DNA from: Massilia sp. CFBP 13721
GTDB taxonomy: Bacteria; Pseudomonadota; Gammaproteobacteria; Burkholderiales; Burkholderiaceae_D
Length of the DNA: 64,000 nt
Reading direction: 5' to 3'
Assembly: GCF_014842025.1 (NCBI RefSeq)
Contig: NZ_JACYUY010000005.1
Location: 225,116-289,115, forward strand
In this document: piece after piece, positions 63,958-64,000 of the stretch
Position numbering within the stretch: position 1 is the first letter of the stretch
Layout of the letters: every line of letters begins with the position of its first letter
Made by a program: the position numbers and the translations under genes
The notes under the pieces: model-generated
What the model was told of the DNA's origin: nothing
Database searches by the model: none
Seen by the model: the letters and a program-made list of their open reading frames with translations, nothing else

Positions 63958-64000
63958 TAAAGGCAAATTAGAAATGTCCGCTTTTGGCAAAGTTAAAATG

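Overview
The window is a GC-rich chromosomal segment that looks like a member of the Oxalobacteraceae (Burkholderiales, Betaproteobacteria), most likely Massilia or a close relative. This is an inference from gene content and order: dapA-bamC, pyrG-kdsA-eno-ftsB, roxA beside slyD, methyl-accepting chemotaxis proteins (MCPs) with C-terminal xWxxF tails, a PEP-CTERM protein behind a sigma-54 promoter, and intergenic repeats with the core GTAGGGTGGG. No rRNA, tRNA, CRISPR array, insertion sequence or prophage was found.

Layout. 1-5.3 kb: 3' end of mutS coupled to an exported protein that resembles a metallophosphoesterase without its metal ligands, then slyD and roxA (divergent), a phospholipase-D-like protein and a Thr/Ala-rich lipoprotein. 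5.3-11.3 kb: minus-strand housekeeping genes (bamC, dapA, a methyltransferase, an M50 protease, yciO, htpX behind a sigma-32-type promoter, a PHP phosphatase). 11.4-16.2 kb: a GFA-like protein, an alpha/beta hydrolase, gamma-carbonic anhydrase, hslO, a thioesterase, a YCII protein and a Dps ferritin. 16.2-19.6 kb: a tightly overlapping minus-strand operon of a CHASE2 membrane sensor, a small exported protein and an M48 metalloprotease. 19.8-22.4 kb: small exported or unknown proteins, including the PEP-CTERM protein. 22.6-27.3 kb: pyrG-kdsA-eno-ftsB followed by an antitoxin-like protein. 27.5-32.8 kb: two closely related MCPs flanking an exported M20 amidohydrolase.

32.9-35.2 kb is accessory: a secreted HELLH peptidase, an AT-rich SMEK-like gene (possible defence protein) and an 85-residue unknown. 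35.4-40 kb: a Lipoprotein_15-type protein, a NarL-family two-component system and a TonB-dependent receptor. 40-43.7 kb is a second accessory stretch with lower GC: a membrane protein, a class A beta-lactamase, an ankyrin protein and unknowns. 43.8-51.3 kb: SOS-regulated dnaE2 under a perfect LexA box, a MATE pump, ExoD and a TerC/CBS/CorC protein. 51.3-58.6 kb: metabolic and unknown genes (a PhzF homologue, an FAD oxidase, a DUF1501/DUF1800 pair, a Bug binding protein, a Nudix protein and a MASE1-like membrane protein). 58.5-63.8 kb: LysR regulators facing their probable targets (ydbC/pdxI-like reductase; metE).

The strongest unexplained signals are eight copies of a double-hairpin intergenic repeat whose stems co-vary in sequence, a separate 154-bp MITE-like inverted repeat, the CHASE2/M48 operon, and the SMEK-like gene in its AT-rich patch. 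All coordinates and motifs were read by eye; no database search was run.
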